From NCBI RefSeq assembly GCF_023715155.1, contig NZ_JAMBNQ010000031.1:1-61766 (forward strand): a stretch of 61,766 nt of DNA. The letters run 5' to 3'. Position 1 is the stretch's first letter. Every line of letters starts with the position of its first letter. The stretch is from Neobacillus mesonae (lineage in GTDB: Bacteria > Bacillota > Bacilli > Bacillales > Cytobacillaceae). This document shows positions 1-9,185 of this stretch, one piece after another. Under the pieces are notes generated by a model, which saw nothing but the letters and a program-made list of their open reading frames with translations, had not been told where the DNA came from and made no database searches. Made by a program: the position numbers and the translations under genes.

Positions 1-59
1 TATTACAAGTGCTTTGAAATCCTGCGAATAAGTGAGTATTCGAGAGAAAATCGTATCTA

Positions 60-235
60 ACTGAGGGAGCTTAAATAGTAAAAAATAAGCGGAGTTTTTT
101 CCGTTATTCAATGAAAAGCACCCGATTATAGCAGTTTAAAATCAAATAAGGGAAATTCCTCCGTCTATTTCAGCTAATTAACATCCAATTTCCTAAATAA
201 GGGGAATTTCTACCTATTTTTGAACGAATTTTAAA
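60..235. repeat. Degenerate AATAAG hairpin-like repeats
   Basis: The first 295 bases hold no gene that I can support. Three related AT-rich units start near 86, 144 and 194. Each opens with a version of AATAAG followed by a purine-rich run (CGGAG, GGAAATT, GGGAATT), then a pyrimidine-rich stretch that could pair back (TTTTTTCCGTTATT, CTCCGTCTATTT, CTACCTATTT). The spacing is about 50-60 bases. They look like diverged copies of a short intergenic repeat. No function is claimed. Confidence 0.4.
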
Positions 236-295
236 AAGGGAGCAAAAAGCAACAATCTTTTAGAAAAGAGCCTTGTTAAAAAAGGAGGATGAAAA

Positions 296-487
296 ATGGG
301 GGCAATAGAACGCAGCGGTTTTCGCTTTGTGCCTGAGTATAGTGTTGTTCAACAAACAGGTGCCATACATGTGTATAACGAGGATCATTTCATTGAAGAA
401 ATTAAGTTTCAATTTTCGGGGAAGTTTCCTGGAATGGACAAAATAGAGGATTTGGTGGAACAATATTGCGAGCTGCATAATATCTAG
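296..487 (+). CDS. Small conserved protein, YbxH-like
   Basis: A 63-residue acidic cytoplasmic protein that opens MGAIERSGFRF and carries a QQTGAIHVY stretch. There is no signal peptide or membrane segment. It is preceded by a very good ribosome site, AAAGGAGG at 281-288, with 7 bases before the ATG, so it is very likely translated. From memory it resembles the short YbxH-type proteins of Bacillus, whose function is unknown. It ends 46 bases before the helicase start on the same strand, and no terminator is visible between them, so the two may be cotranscribed. Confidence 0.7.
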   Translation: MGAIERSGFRFVPEYSVVQQTGAIHVYNEDHFIEEIKFQFSGKFPGMDKIEDLVEQYCELHNI

Positions 488-533
488 TCTAAATCGTGAT
501 ATAATGAAACTTCGGAAGAGAGGAGGGATAAAA

Positions 534-3116
534 ATGAGTAAATTAAACATAATTTACCCTCAAGCAATTGAACATACAAAAATGAAAGTGTATCAGGATA
601 TTGACCAATATTTAGAAACAAAGGCCGTACTGCCTCCATTTGAGCAATATCTTCGTGATCGCAGCCATTATCTTGAACAAATTTGGGTTAATGTTTGGCT
701 GAATAAATCAACCAATGATGTACCAAGAAATGAAAAAAAGAGTTTTTTAAGCGAAAAAGGCTTTGAAGTTCAAGGGGTAGACCGTAAGATCATCAATAAA
801 CTGTTTCGTGATGAAATGAGGGAGTACCAGCCTTTTGATACTATGTCTTGGGTAGTAGAATCTTTTGATGGACAGGAAGAAAAGTGGGCAAATCGTTTCG
901 AACAGGCAAAACAGCATTACATAAAAAAGCTTCAGGAGAAACAGCTTGAAGAAACAAAGCATAAAATAGAGGAAGAGATTGATAAAGCGGCTAATATTTT
1001 GATTGAAGAACATTATCAGCTTATTTATTTATATGTCCGTTCTTTCGTTGCTAAGCAATTAGACGCTGACTTCAAAAATAATGTAAAGTTCAGATCTGTA
1101 GATACATTTGCCTTGGAAGAGGAATTAGAAAAGGAAGGTTCTTTTAATCCTTCATCCTATAAAACAGTCGCTGCATTTTTTGAAGAACTAACAGGGGATA
1201 TTCAAAAAACGCTGGGATGGGGAAAAAGTTATTTTGAATATGAAACCTATTTTTATGTATATGAAGGGTTAATTTCAGATTATCTTACAGAATTTATTCC
1301 TAAAAAGGTTTTGGACGAGTTTCTCCCATCCTTTAAAGAAAAGTTTTGGGAAACCTTTCATGAAAAGCTGTCTGTTTCTTTTGTAAAAGGAAGCATTGTT
1401 GATTTACTATATGATATTACAGGAATCTTTATTGAAGATATCCAGGAGGAATACGTCTCGGATTTACTTAAGCTTGCACAAGTCCCGTTTGAAGAAAGCA
1501 TTCATCGTGAAATATTAGAAAAAGACCTCGAAGAACGTGAAAGACGTTACGCCGAAGAACAAGCAGAACTTGAGCGTAAAAGAGAAGAAGAAAAACGGAT
1601 GATGGAGGATATCTTTGGGGAGGAATATAATCCCTCTTCAAGAGGAAATGTCCGTTATATCCTGCATATTGGGGAAACCAATACTGGAAAAACTCATCAT
1701 GCATTAGAGAGAATGAAGCTGGCTGACAGTGGTCTGTATTTGGCACCGCTAAGACTTTTAGCACTTGAAGTATTCGATAAATTAAATGCGGAAGGGACAC
1801 TCTGCTCATTAAAAACGGGAGAAGAGGAAAAAATTGTCCATGATGCCAATCATATCTCCTGTACAGTAGAAATGTTTCATGAAAAGGAATATTATCAAGT
1901 TGTCGTGATTGACGAAGCTCAAATGATTACTGATAAAGATCGTGGTTTTTCCTGGTATAAGGCAATTACCAAAGCCAATGCAGAAGAAGTTCATATTATC
2001 GGAAGCAAAAATTCCAAGGAAATGCTATTAGAACTTCTGGGAAATGCTAACATTGATATAAACGAGTATACCCGTGATACACCTCTTGAAGTAGAATCCA
2101 AAAAATTCGATATCAGACATGTGAAAAAAGGCGATGCCTTGATTTGTTTTTCAAGAAGGCGTGTGCTGGAGATGGCATCAAGACTGCAAAATGACGGCCA
2201 TTCAGCAAGTATGATTTATGGCAGCATGCCTCCTGAAACACGAAAGAAGCAAATTGAGCTTTTTAACAAAGGAAAGACAAAAGTGATTGTAGCAACAGAT
2301 GCAATAGGTATGGGATTAAACCTGCCGATACGCCGGATTGTCTTTTTAGAAAATGAAAAGTTTGACGGTACAAGGCGAAGGCTGTTAACCTCTCAGGAAG
2401 TAAAGCAAATTGCTGGACGTGCGGGCCGTAAGGGGATTTATGATGTCGGCAAAGTTGCTTTTACAAGCGATATTAAAAAAATGCGGGGGTTGCTTATGCA
2501 AGAGGACCGGCCTGTCCAAACCTTTGCCATTGCGCCGACCAATTCAGTATTTGAACGATTCCAGCACTATTATCATGACTTAGGGACGTTTTTTGACCTG
2601 TGGGAGAAGTTTGAAAGCCCAAAAGGAACAAAGAAAGCATCACTATCAGAAGAACGGTCGCTTTATAATAGAATTGTTGGAACCGAAATTGAAGCAAGAT
2701 TGTCATTAATGGAATTATACGGCTTTTTACACCTGCCTTTTTCCAAAAATGAAGGTGCTTTAACACGGCAATGGGAAGATACTATGTATGCGATCATACG
2801 AAATGATGATCTTCCTGAACCAATAATAAAGGATGGAAACCTTGAGGAACTGGAGTTAAGCTATAAGGCGATTGGGCTGCATCTTTTATTTTTATATCGC
2901 TTAGGTGAAAGGACGGAAGCGATTTATTGGGAGCGGTTAAGGGAAGAAATTAGTGATAAAGTCCAAGAACGGCTAAAAACCGATATTAAAAAGTTTGTGA
3001 AAAAGTGTAAAAACTGCGGTAAAAAGCTTCCATGGGATCATCCGTTTCCAACCTGTGACGCCTGTTATCGCGCGAGGTTTAAAAAATATTGGTATAAAGA
3101 AGAAAATGAGTTTTAA
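534..3116 (+). CDS. SUV3-like DEAD/DEAH-box RNA helicase
   Basis: An ATP-dependent superfamily 2 helicase of about 860 residues, probably acting on RNA. The first 370 residues are a charged region, coiled-coil-like near 315-350 (E/R/K-rich), with no recognised domain. The helicase core follows: Walker A GETNTGKT near residue 380, DEAQ near 460, HIIGSK, and QIAGRAGRKG near 625. The GxTNxGKT and DEAQ spellings are typical of the Suv3 group rather than of ordinary DEAD-box proteins. The C-terminus (about 825-850) has CKNCGKK and TCDAC pairs that look like a zinc ribbon. I chose the ATG at 534 because AGGAGG at 521-526 lies 7 bases before it; an upstream in-frame ATG at 504 has no ribosome site. 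Bacterial SUV3-like proteins are poorly characterised, so substrate and role are unknown. Confidence 0.85.
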   Translation: MSKLNIIYPQAIEHTKMKVYQDIDQYLETKAVLPPFEQYLRDRSHYLEQIWVNVWLNKSTNDVPRNEKKSFLSEKGFEVQGVDRKIINKLFRDEMREYQPFDTMSWVVESFDGQEEKWANRFEQAKQHYIKKLQEKQLEETKHKIEEEIDKAANILIEEHYQLIYLYVRSFVAKQLDADFKNNVKFRSVDTFALEEELEKEGSFNPSSYKTVAAFFEELTGDIQKTLGWGKSYFEYETYFYVYEGLISDYLTEFIPKKVLDEFLPSFKEKFWETFHEKLSVSFVKGSIVDLLYDITGIFIEDIQEEYVSDLLKLAQVPFEESIHREILEKDLEERERRYAEEQAELERKREEEKRMMEDIFGEEYNPSSRGNVRYILHIGETNTGKTHHALERMKLADSGLYLAPLRLLALEVFDKLNAEGTLCSLKTGEEEKIVHDANHISCTVEMFHEKEYYQVVVIDEAQMITDKDRGFSWYKAITKANAEEVHIIGSKNSKEMLLELLGNANIDINEYTRDTPLEVESKKFDIRHVKKGDALICFSRRRVLEMASRLQNDGHSASMIYGSMPPETRKKQIELFNKGKTKVIVATDAIGMGLNLPIRRIVFLENEKFDGTRRRLLTSQEVKQIAGRAGRKGIYDVGKVAFTSDIKKMRGLLMQEDRPVQTFAIAPTNSVFERFQHYYHDLGTFFDLWEKFESPKGTKKASLSEERSLYNRIVGTEIEARLSLMELYGFLHLPFSKNEGALTRQWEDTMYAIIRNDDLPEPIIKDGNLEELELSYKAIGLHLLFLYRLGERTEAIYWERLREEISDKVQERLKTDIKKFVKKCKNCGKKLPWDHPFPTCDACYRARFKKYWYKEENEF

Positions 3117-3152
3117 CGACAGAATGGTCTTAGAGTCCATTCTGTTTTTTTA
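3117..3152 (+). terminator. Terminator after the helicase gene
   Basis: CAGAATGG and CCATTCTG form a stem around a short loop and are followed by a run of seven T. It lies directly after the helicase stop codon, so it should end that transcript and leave the next gene to its own promoter. Confidence 0.75.
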
Positions 3153-3222
3153 TGATACTTCCTGATCGCTTACGTATATTCATCCCATTTGCCCATATGA
3201 TGATAAAAAGGAGCGTGATAAG

Positions 3223-4488
3223 ATGGCCGTCCATGTGGTTCGATCGGGAGAAAATCTATGGAGAATTTCAACAATGTATGGAATCTCCATATCGAATATA
3301 ATGAAGTTAAACGGTTTATCTCAAAGCGGTGCAATCGTACCAGGTCTTGCCCTATACCTTCCAGATTCCCTTCCGCCAAATCGCTCTTATCGAATTAAAG
3401 CTGGTGATATGTTATGGAAATTAGCGATGCAATACCATACAAACTCATCCAATATCATCAAAGCCAATCCTGGAATAAATCCGTATCTGCTCTCAATTGG
3501 TCAAATAATCACAATACCGTCCCCCCTCAAACTATCCATCCAAACACTTGGATTTATGATGCCAACCATCGTGAGTCAAAATATTGCTATACTTAATTCT
3601 CTAGCCAAGCAGCTTACCTATTTAGCTGTTGTTTCCTATTCGGTGACAGACGTAGGGTGGGCCTTTAATATAATGGATGATAAAGAAATTATTTCAAGAT
3701 GTCACCAATTAAATATTAAACCGCTATTAGTTGTCCAAAACATAGAACATGGAGATTTTAGTGCAGATCTTGCAGGCAAAGTACTGGAAAATCCAAATTA
3801 TCGAAAAAATTTATCAAACAGTCTTGTTAATTTAGCCAAGCAGCGGGGATTTAGCGGAGTTAGTATTGATTTCGAATTCATACCGCCTGAACGGCGGCAG
3901 GACTTTATTACCTTTTTAACAGAATTAAAAAATGCACTAGGCAGTCTTATTCTCCATGTAAACCTTCCTTCAAAAATACAGGACCTTCCAACTAATCCGA
4001 TTATTGGTGCTTATGATTATGCAGAAATTGCCAAAATAGCTGATCTAGTTGCAGTGATGACAATGGATTATGGATATGCCGGGGGTCCGCCTGATCCGGT
4101 TTCACCAATAAATTGGATGGAGCAGGTAATAAAATATTCACTTACCCAAATTCCTAATCGTAAAATGCAAATTGCTTTTCCTCTGTATGGACATGATAAA
4201 TTGGTTCCTTCTAACCAAACTGTCATGTTATCTGTACTTAATGCCCAAAATCAGGCTATTTCCAAGTGGGTTTCGATTCAATATGACAATACCTCTAAAG
4301 CACCCTGGTACCGCTACTGGCAGGATAGAAACGAGCATGTTGTTTGGTTTGAAGATATTCGAAGTTATATCGAAATGTATAAATTGGTTGATCTATATCA
4401 ATTGGCTGGTTCCACTTATTGGGAATTAAGTTTTTCAGCACCACAAAATTGGGCATACTTAGGAAATAATATTTCTGTTATAAAATGA
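3223..4488 (+). CDS. LysM-GH18 spore peptidoglycan hydrolase, YaaH/SleL type
   Basis: A 421-residue protein predicted to bind and cut spore cortex peptidoglycan or a related GlcNAc polymer. Two LysM repeats occupy residues 2-46 and 54-99 (HVVRSGENLWRIS and YRIKAGDMLWKLA), followed by a GH18 TIM barrel to the end. The catalytic strand reads GVSIDFEF with Asp216 and Glu218. The first Asp of the usual DxxDxDxE series is replaced, since the strand starts with G/V/S instead of DG(V/I)D. There is no classical signal peptide, as is normal for YaaH/SleL proteins deposited during sporulation. The ribosome site AAAAGGAG lies upstream of the ATG at 3223. It is followed after 9 bases by the dacC-like gene, and the two may share a transcript. 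Confidence 0.85.
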   Translation: MAVHVVRSGENLWRISTMYGISISNIMKLNGLSQSGAIVPGLALYLPDSLPPNRSYRIKAGDMLWKLAMQYHTNSSNIIKANPGINPYLLSIGQIITIPSPLKLSIQTLGFMMPTIVSQNIAILNSLAKQLTYLAVVSYSVTDVGWAFNIMDDKEIISRCHQLNIKPLLVVQNIEHGDFSADLAGKVLENPNYRKNLSNSLVNLAKQRGFSGVSIDFEFIPPERRQDFITFLTELKNALGSLILHVNLPSKIQDLPTNPIIGAYDYAEIAKIADLVAVMTMDYGYAGGPPDPVSPINWMEQVIKYSLTQIPNRKMQIAFPLYGHDKLVPSNQTVMLSVLNAQNQAISKWVSIQYDNTSKAPWYRYWQDRNEHVVWFEDIRSYIEMYKLVDLYQLAGSTYWELSFSAPQNWAYLGNNISVIK

Positions 4489-4497
4489 TAATATTTT

Positions 4498-6015
4498 ATG
4501 AAGGATATTGAAGGAAAGGATGTAGAAATAGATTTGTTTAGAAATAGTAAATACTTGATAATCTTCGTACTTTTTATGATAGTGGTGACTATTATCCCCT
4601 CCACACAAGCTCAGGCAGCTGCCGGAAATCATGCAGTTAATACATGGAGTCAAAAGCTTGATTCCTTATTAAGAGATGAACCAGATTTGCAAGGGGCGAT
4701 TGCTGGAATCAGTATCCGGAATGCTTCAGATGGAAAAATCGTATACGATCATCAAGGAGATATCCGGCTCCGTCCAGCTTCAAATATGAAGCTTTTAACG
4801 GCAGCGGCTGCCTTGAATGTGTTAGGGGAGGATTATACTTTCTCAACTGAAATTTATTTGGATGGTCAAATGAAGAAAAAGACGCTAAAAGGGAATCTTT
4901 ATCTAAAGGGAAAAGGCGACCCGACTTTAATGAAGACTGATTTTGATCAAATGGCCAAAATATTAAAAAAGCAGGGGATTGCTAAAATTGAGGGAAATGT
5001 GATTGGAGATGATTCATGGTTTGATGATATCCGTTATTCTAAAGATCTGCCATGGAGTGATGAAACCACTTATTATGGGGCACAGATTTCTGCCTTAACG
5101 GCTTCCCCGACAACCGATTTTGATGCCGGAGCAGTAAAGGTAGAGGTAAAACCGGTTGATCGAGTCGGAGACCGCCCTATGATAAAAATCTCTCCAAAAA
5201 CAGACTATATTAAAATAATAAACCGTGCGGTAACAGTTAATAAAGATGGAAAAAAGAAAATAACCATTGAGCGTGAACACGGAAAAAATACTATTGCCAT
5301 CAATGGCACCATTCCTATTACAGCCAAAGAAGTAACTGAATGGCCTGCTGTCTGGGACACGTCTCTTTATGCTTTGACATTATTTAAACAAGCTATGAAA
5401 GAAAATGACATTAAATTGGAAGGGGAAATCAAAAAAGGTCTAGTGCCTGAAACCGCAAAAATCATACATACTCATCATTCGATGCCGCTATCAGAGTTAC
5501 TGGTTCCATTTATGAAATTAAGTAATAATACTCATGCGGAAATTCTTACAAAGGAAATGGGGAAAGAGGCAGCAGGAGAAGGTTCCTGGAAAACAGGATT
5601 AACTGTCCTAAAAACAGAATTGGCTAAATTTGGAGCAGACGCGAACTCAATGGTTTTGCGTGATGGATCAGGAATCTCACATGTTACCAGTGTGCAAGCA
5701 AACCAGATTTCACAGCTGCTATTTGCTGTGCAAAAAGAAAAGTGGTTTTCTGTTTATCTGAACGCATTACCAATTTCAGGTGAGCAAGAAAAGATGACCG
5801 GTGGGTCTCTGCGATACCGCATGAAAACCCAAGAACTTAAGGGAAAAGTTATGGCAAAAACAGGGACTCTTTCGTCAGTAAGTTCATTATCCGGATATAT
5901 CGAAACAAAAAGCGGACAAAGACTGATTTTTTCAATACTCTTAAATAATTTGCTGGATGAAGAGAAAGGGAAGAGGATCGAAGATAAAATCGTTTCAATC
6001 ATTGCCAATCAATAA
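4498..6015 (+). CDS. dacC: D-alanyl-D-alanine carboxypeptidase/endopeptidase, DacC (S13) type
   Basis: A secreted low-molecular-mass penicillin-binding protein of the S13 family that trims or cuts peptidoglycan peptides. Counting from the ATG at 4498, the three active-site boxes are SNMK (Ser95, Lys98), SNN (Ser342) and KTG (Lys454). The segment between about 120 and 320 is the usual S13 insertion. A hydrophobic segment near residues 18-35 followed by AQAAA is a signal peptide with a likely cleavage site. The start is uncertain: the ATG at 4498 has no ribosome site, while an in-frame TTG at 4534 follows AAGGAAAGG (4511-4519) at a long spacing and would give about 493 residues, close to Bacillus DacC. 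In B. subtilis dacC is stationary-phase expressed; regulation here is not visible. Confidence 0.88.
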   Translation: MKDIEGKDVEIDLFRNSKYLIIFVLFMIVVTIIPSTQAQAAAGNHAVNTWSQKLDSLLRDEPDLQGAIAGISIRNASDGKIVYDHQGDIRLRPASNMKLLTAAAALNVLGEDYTFSTEIYLDGQMKKKTLKGNLYLKGKGDPTLMKTDFDQMAKILKKQGIAKIEGNVIGDDSWFDDIRYSKDLPWSDETTYYGAQISALTASPTTDFDAGAVKVEVKPVDRVGDRPMIKISPKTDYIKIINRAVTVNKDGKKKITIEREHGKNTIAINGTIPITAKEVTEWPAVWDTSLYALTLFKQAMKENDIKLEGEIKKGLVPETAKIIHTHHSMPLSELLVPFMKLSNNTHAEILTKEMGKEAAGEGSWKTGLTVLKTELAKFGADANSMVLRDGSGISHVTSVQANQISQLLFAVQKEKWFSVYLNALPISGEQEKMTGGSLRYRMKTQELKGKVMAKTGTLSSVSSLSGYIETKSGQRLIFSILLNNLLDEEKGKRIEDKIVSIIANQ

Positions 6016-6028
6016 AGTTGAATAGATT

Positions 6029-6077
6029 CCCCCTCACTGTAAAATCTATAAGAAATAAATAACCGCAGTGGAGGGGG
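6029..6077 (+). promoter_or_regulatory. Inverted repeat covering the endonuclease IV ribosome site
   Basis: CCCCCTCACTG (6029-6039) can pair with CAGTGGAGGGGG (6066-6077) with one bulge. The right arm contains the GGAGGGGG ribosome site for the ATG at 6085. The structure may be a weak terminator for dacC, a control of translation, or both. Confidence 0.45.
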
Positions 6078-6084
6078 TTCTTTT

Positions 6085-6921
6085 ATGAAAATAGGTAGTC
6101 ATGTAAGTATCAAAAAGGGATATTTCGGGGCAGCAAAACAAGCGGTCGAAAATCATGCATCTGCCTTTCAGTACTTTCCGAAAAACCCTAGGAGCTTGTC
6201 AATAAAGAATTTTGATAGGGGAGATGCATTGGAATGTAAAGAGTTTTGCCAAGCACATCAGCTCCAGTCTGTCGCACATACTCCATATTCGACCAGTTTT
6301 ACACCCGTAAAAGAAAAAGAAGAATTAACGATTGCTTCACTATTCAATGATTTGGAAATTGCGAATGCCTGCGGTTCCATTGGAGTGGTAGTTCACTTTG
6401 GCAGCCAAATCAGTAAAACGGACCCGTTAGCAAGCTATCATTTAATGCTGGAGATGCTTAATCGGCTTTTAAGTCAGTGGGAAGGCGAAAGTTTAATTCT
6501 TTTGGAAAATAACGCTGGTACCAAAGGGGCTCTTGGGACAACATTTGAAGAATTAGTACAAGTTCGGAGTTTATGCCAGTACCCTGAAAAAATTGGCTTT
6601 TGCCTGGACACCTGCCACGCTTTCGCAAGCGGTCTTTGGACGGCTGAAAATACCAGGGGATTTTTCGAAAAAGGCAAGAAGCTGGAGTATTTTGAGCACT
6701 TGAAGGTTATTCATCTTAACAATTCAAAATTCCCATGCTTGTCGAGAAAAGACAGGCATGCGAATATTTTTTTCGGGAATGGTTTAATCCCTGTTGAACA
6801 ATTAAAAGAACTAATCACCAACCCAATTCTTCAGTTTATCCCGCTAATTCTTGAAACACCTGATAATGAAGGTATCTCCCATAAGGAAGAAATTGAAATG
6901 CTTTTGAAAAAATGGGGATAA
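6085..6921 (+). CDS. Endonuclease IV-like AP endonuclease (TIM barrel)
   Basis: A 278-residue protein of the Nfo/AP endonuclease 2 family, which cleaves DNA at abasic sites during base-excision repair. The metal-binding residues of the family are all visible: AHTPY, VVVHFGS, LLENNAG, CLDTCHAFASG, VIHLNNSK, SRKDRHANI and LILETPD, giving the His/Glu/Asp set that binds three zinc ions. It is slightly shorter than typical Bacillus Nfo (about 297 residues), so it may be a second, diverged copy; this cannot be settled within the window. The start ATG follows a strong GGAGGGGG site. The CBS-domain gene follows closely on the same strand. Confidence 0.82.
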   Translation: MKIGSHVSIKKGYFGAAKQAVENHASAFQYFPKNPRSLSIKNFDRGDALECKEFCQAHQLQSVAHTPYSTSFTPVKEKEELTIASLFNDLEIANACGSIGVVVHFGSQISKTDPLASYHLMLEMLNRLLSQWEGESLILLENNAGTKGALGTTFEELVQVRSLCQYPEKIGFCLDTCHAFASGLWTAENTRGFFEKGKKLEYFEHLKVIHLNNSKFPCLSRKDRHANIFFGNGLIPVEQLKELITNPILQFIPLILETPDNEGISHKEEIEMLLKKWG

Positions 6922-6987
6922 AAAGTTTTAATGTTTCTTTCATATAAATGGTTATATAATATAGAAAAAAGACTTCGGGAGAGAGAA

Positions 6988-7716
6988 ATGAAAACGGTTA
7001 AAACAGATGGTCAGCTGCTTTCAGAGCGTTTTGAAGTGGCATATAACCAAGTACATGAAGCATTGAGGGAAATTGTAAAAATAAATGATGATAGATTCAT
7101 AGTATTAGTAAAGGTCGGGGCAAAAAAATATCAGGTCATCGAAACGTTTAAGAAAGATCTTGTACAGTATGCTCGTCTTAGGAATGCGATTGTCCACGAA
7201 AAGATGGAGGTGGGATTTTATATCGCAGAACCAAATGCAAAAGTGGTCTATCATCTTGAAAAGATGGCTGATATTTTAAGCCGCCCTAACAATGGACTAT
7301 CCATTGCCTCAAAAAACGTTATTTCCTTTCAAGATGATGATAGGATTTCCAATGTGATAACCTCTATAAAAAATCACGGCTATTCTAAGTTTCCGATTTA
7401 CAAGAGCGGGAAATGTATTGGACTGTTAACCTCGAGTTCCATCGTAAAATGGATGGCACAGAATATGATAAATAGTTCGGTTAATTTAGCAGATATTCGT
7501 GTTTCCGATATTATGAAATTTGAAAAAAACCATCCAATTAAGTTTGTTTCAAAGGAGATTAATATTTTTGAACTAGAAAATATCTTTGAAAAGTCGCATA
7601 AGAATAAAAGAAAACTAGAGTGTGTCATAATATCTGAAAATGGAGGTCCGGAAGAAATACCGCTCGGCATTGTAACTCCATGGGATTTAATAGAAATCGA
7701 TTATACGGATGAATAG
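6988..7716 (+). CDS. CBS-domain protein of unknown function
   Basis: A soluble protein of about 242 residues. The N-terminal 95 residues are charged and helical with no recognised domain, though RNAIVHEKM resembles the nucleotide-binding part of HEPN-type folds; that is only an impression. The rest reads as a pair of CBS motifs (about 105-165, KFPIYKSGKCIGLLTSS, and 170-240, LGIVTPWDLIEI), which usually bind adenine nucleotides and regulate partners. I chose the ATG at 6988 because GGGAGAGA (6977-6984) precedes it; an in-frame ATG at 6931 lacks a site. Function unknown. Confidence 0.7.
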   Translation: MKTVKTDGQLLSERFEVAYNQVHEALREIVKINDDRFIVLVKVGAKKYQVIETFKKDLVQYARLRNAIVHEKMEVGFYIAEPNAKVVYHLEKMADILSRPNNGLSIASKNVISFQDDDRISNVITSIKNHGYSKFPIYKSGKCIGLLTSSSIVKWMAQNMINSSVNLADIRVSDIMKFEKNHPIKFVSKEINIFELENIFEKSHKNKRKLECVIISENGGPEEIPLGIVTPWDLIEIDYTDE

Positions 7717-7781
7717 GGAATGAGATTTCCTTGCACAGATTAGGAACCTTTTATACAATAGTTAAAAAATACGTAATACTG

Positions 7782-7806
7782 CGGCAGGAGAAATCTGCCG
7801 TTTTCT
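7782..7806 (+). terminator. Terminator after the CBS-domain gene
   Basis: CGGCAG (7782-7787) pairs with CTGCCG (7795-7800) and is followed by TTTTCTT. It lies between the CBS gene and the glcE start and separates the two transcripts. Confidence 0.7.
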
Positions 7807-7858
7807 TGGGTAGTATAAGTCAGAAAATTTAAAAGGTTAAGAGAAAGGAGTGAGAATA

Positions 7859-9184
7859 ATGGTTGAACTTGAGCTTTTATCATGTTTCAATTCTGTCATT
7901 TCTGAAGAACAAATTCAAAAAAATATTTTTAATTGTCCGTTGTTAGGAAACAATGGCCGCATAACGGTTTTTCCAAAAACAGAACAAGAAATATCTGAAA
8001 TTCTTCATAATGCCAATGAACATCAAATAAAGGTGAACATAATGGGGGGAGGAACAAAAAGGGGGTATGGAGGAGTAGAAGATTCTGCTGATTTATTGCT
8101 GTCACTTGAACAATATAAAGGGGTAGTTGAGCATTCACCAAGCGACATGATGATAACCGTGAAATCCGGCACTACCTTTAAGGAACTTCAAATGTTTTTA
8201 AAGAAATATAATCAAAAAGTCCCATTGGATCCTGCATGGCCTAATGATGCAACGATTGGCGGAGTGGTTGCCGCAAATGATTTCGGTCCGAAACGGCTTG
8301 GTTACGGTTCTGCTCGTGATATCGTCATTGGGCTTCAGATGGTTTATCCCGATGGCACTTTAATTCGAACCGGCGGGAAGACTGTAAAGAATGTTGCCGG
8401 TTATGATATGAATAAATTATTCATTGGCTCAATGGGGACTCTCGGAGTCATCTCAGAAATTACCCTCAAATTAAGACCTCTGCCTAAATGTGAAAGTGTT
8501 ATTCTAGTATTCTTCCCAGAAAATAACTTCGATGATATTCAAAGTTTTACCTGTAACTTGCTGGATTCAGTCATGGAACCATCCGCTCTTGAATTGTTTA
8601 GCCCTGCTTTAGCAGAAAAATTAACTGGAAACCATGCTTATATGCTTGCCATTGCATTTGAAGATGTCGAAAGCTCTGTCAGATATCAAGCGGATTTTGT
8701 AAAACAAAACAGACCCCAAAAATCAACCATTACTATTTTGGAACAAGTAAAAGCCCATCAGTTTTGGGATTCAGCTGCGCGAATTCAGCCGAACGGGCGG
8801 AATGAAGCTGCTGAGGCCAAAACAAGAGCTGCTTTAAAAATCGGTGTGAAGAATTTGGATGTTTTAAAAGTGGTCAAGGAGTGCCATCTTCACCAAGATT
8901 CCCTTAACCTAAAAGTTAATGCACATGGCGGTCTTGGTCATGGTCTCTGCAAAGTCGATTTAACAGGAGCAAAAGAAGATGTAGCAGCAGCCATCGATTC
9001 ATTGCGGATTTTCACTGAAAAATTAGGAGGATATGCGGTTTTCACCCATCTGCCATTAGTGCTTCGCCAGCAAATAAACGTATGGGGAGAAAAGCCTGCT
9101 TATTTTTTCTTATTAGACGGAATTAAAACGAAAGTGGATCCGAATAGAATACTAAATACTGGTCGTTTTGTAGGAGGGATTTAA
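7859..9184 (+). CDS. glcE: Glycolate oxidase FAD-binding subunit GlcE
   Basis: A 441-residue flavoprotein subunit of membrane-associated glycolate oxidase, which oxidises glycolate (or D-lactate-like 2-hydroxy acids) to the 2-oxo acid. The FAD_binding_4 fold is visible in MGGGTKRGYGG, PAWPNDATIGGVVAANDFG, GGKTVKNVAGYDMNKL and GSMGTLGVISEITLKL. The ATG at 7859 has GAAAGGAG (7843-7850) with 8 bases of spacing; an in-frame GTG at 7850 overlaps that site and is unlikely. It is the first gene of a tight glcE-glcF-glcD operon, with 1 base to glcF. Confidence 0.88.
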   Translation: MVELELLSCFNSVISEEQIQKNIFNCPLLGNNGRITVFPKTEQEISEILHNANEHQIKVNIMGGGTKRGYGGVEDSADLLLSLEQYKGVVEHSPSDMMITVKSGTTFKELQMFLKKYNQKVPLDPAWPNDATIGGVVAANDFGPKRLGYGSARDIVIGLQMVYPDGTLIRTGGKTVKNVAGYDMNKLFIGSMGTLGVISEITLKLRPLPKCESVILVFFPENNFDDIQSFTCNLLDSVMEPSALELFSPALAEKLTGNHAYMLAIAFEDVESSVRYQADFVKQNRPQKSTITILEQVKAHQFWDSAARIQPNGRNEAAEAKTRAALKIGVKNLDVLKVVKECHLHQDSLNLKVNAHGGLGHGLCKVDLTGAKEDVAAAIDSLRIFTEKLGGYAVFTHLPLVLRQQINVWGEKPAYFFLLDGIKTKVDPNRILNTGRFVGGI

Positions 9185-9185
9185 G

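Noticed and set aside
260..550. Open frame on the minus strand overlapping the first small gene
   Set aside because: It is antisense to a gene with a strong ribosome site, has no site of its own and no recognisable protein features.
1468..1994. Open frames on the minus strand inside the helicase gene
   Set aside because: They are complements of a clearly coding sequence and show no family features or ribosome sites.
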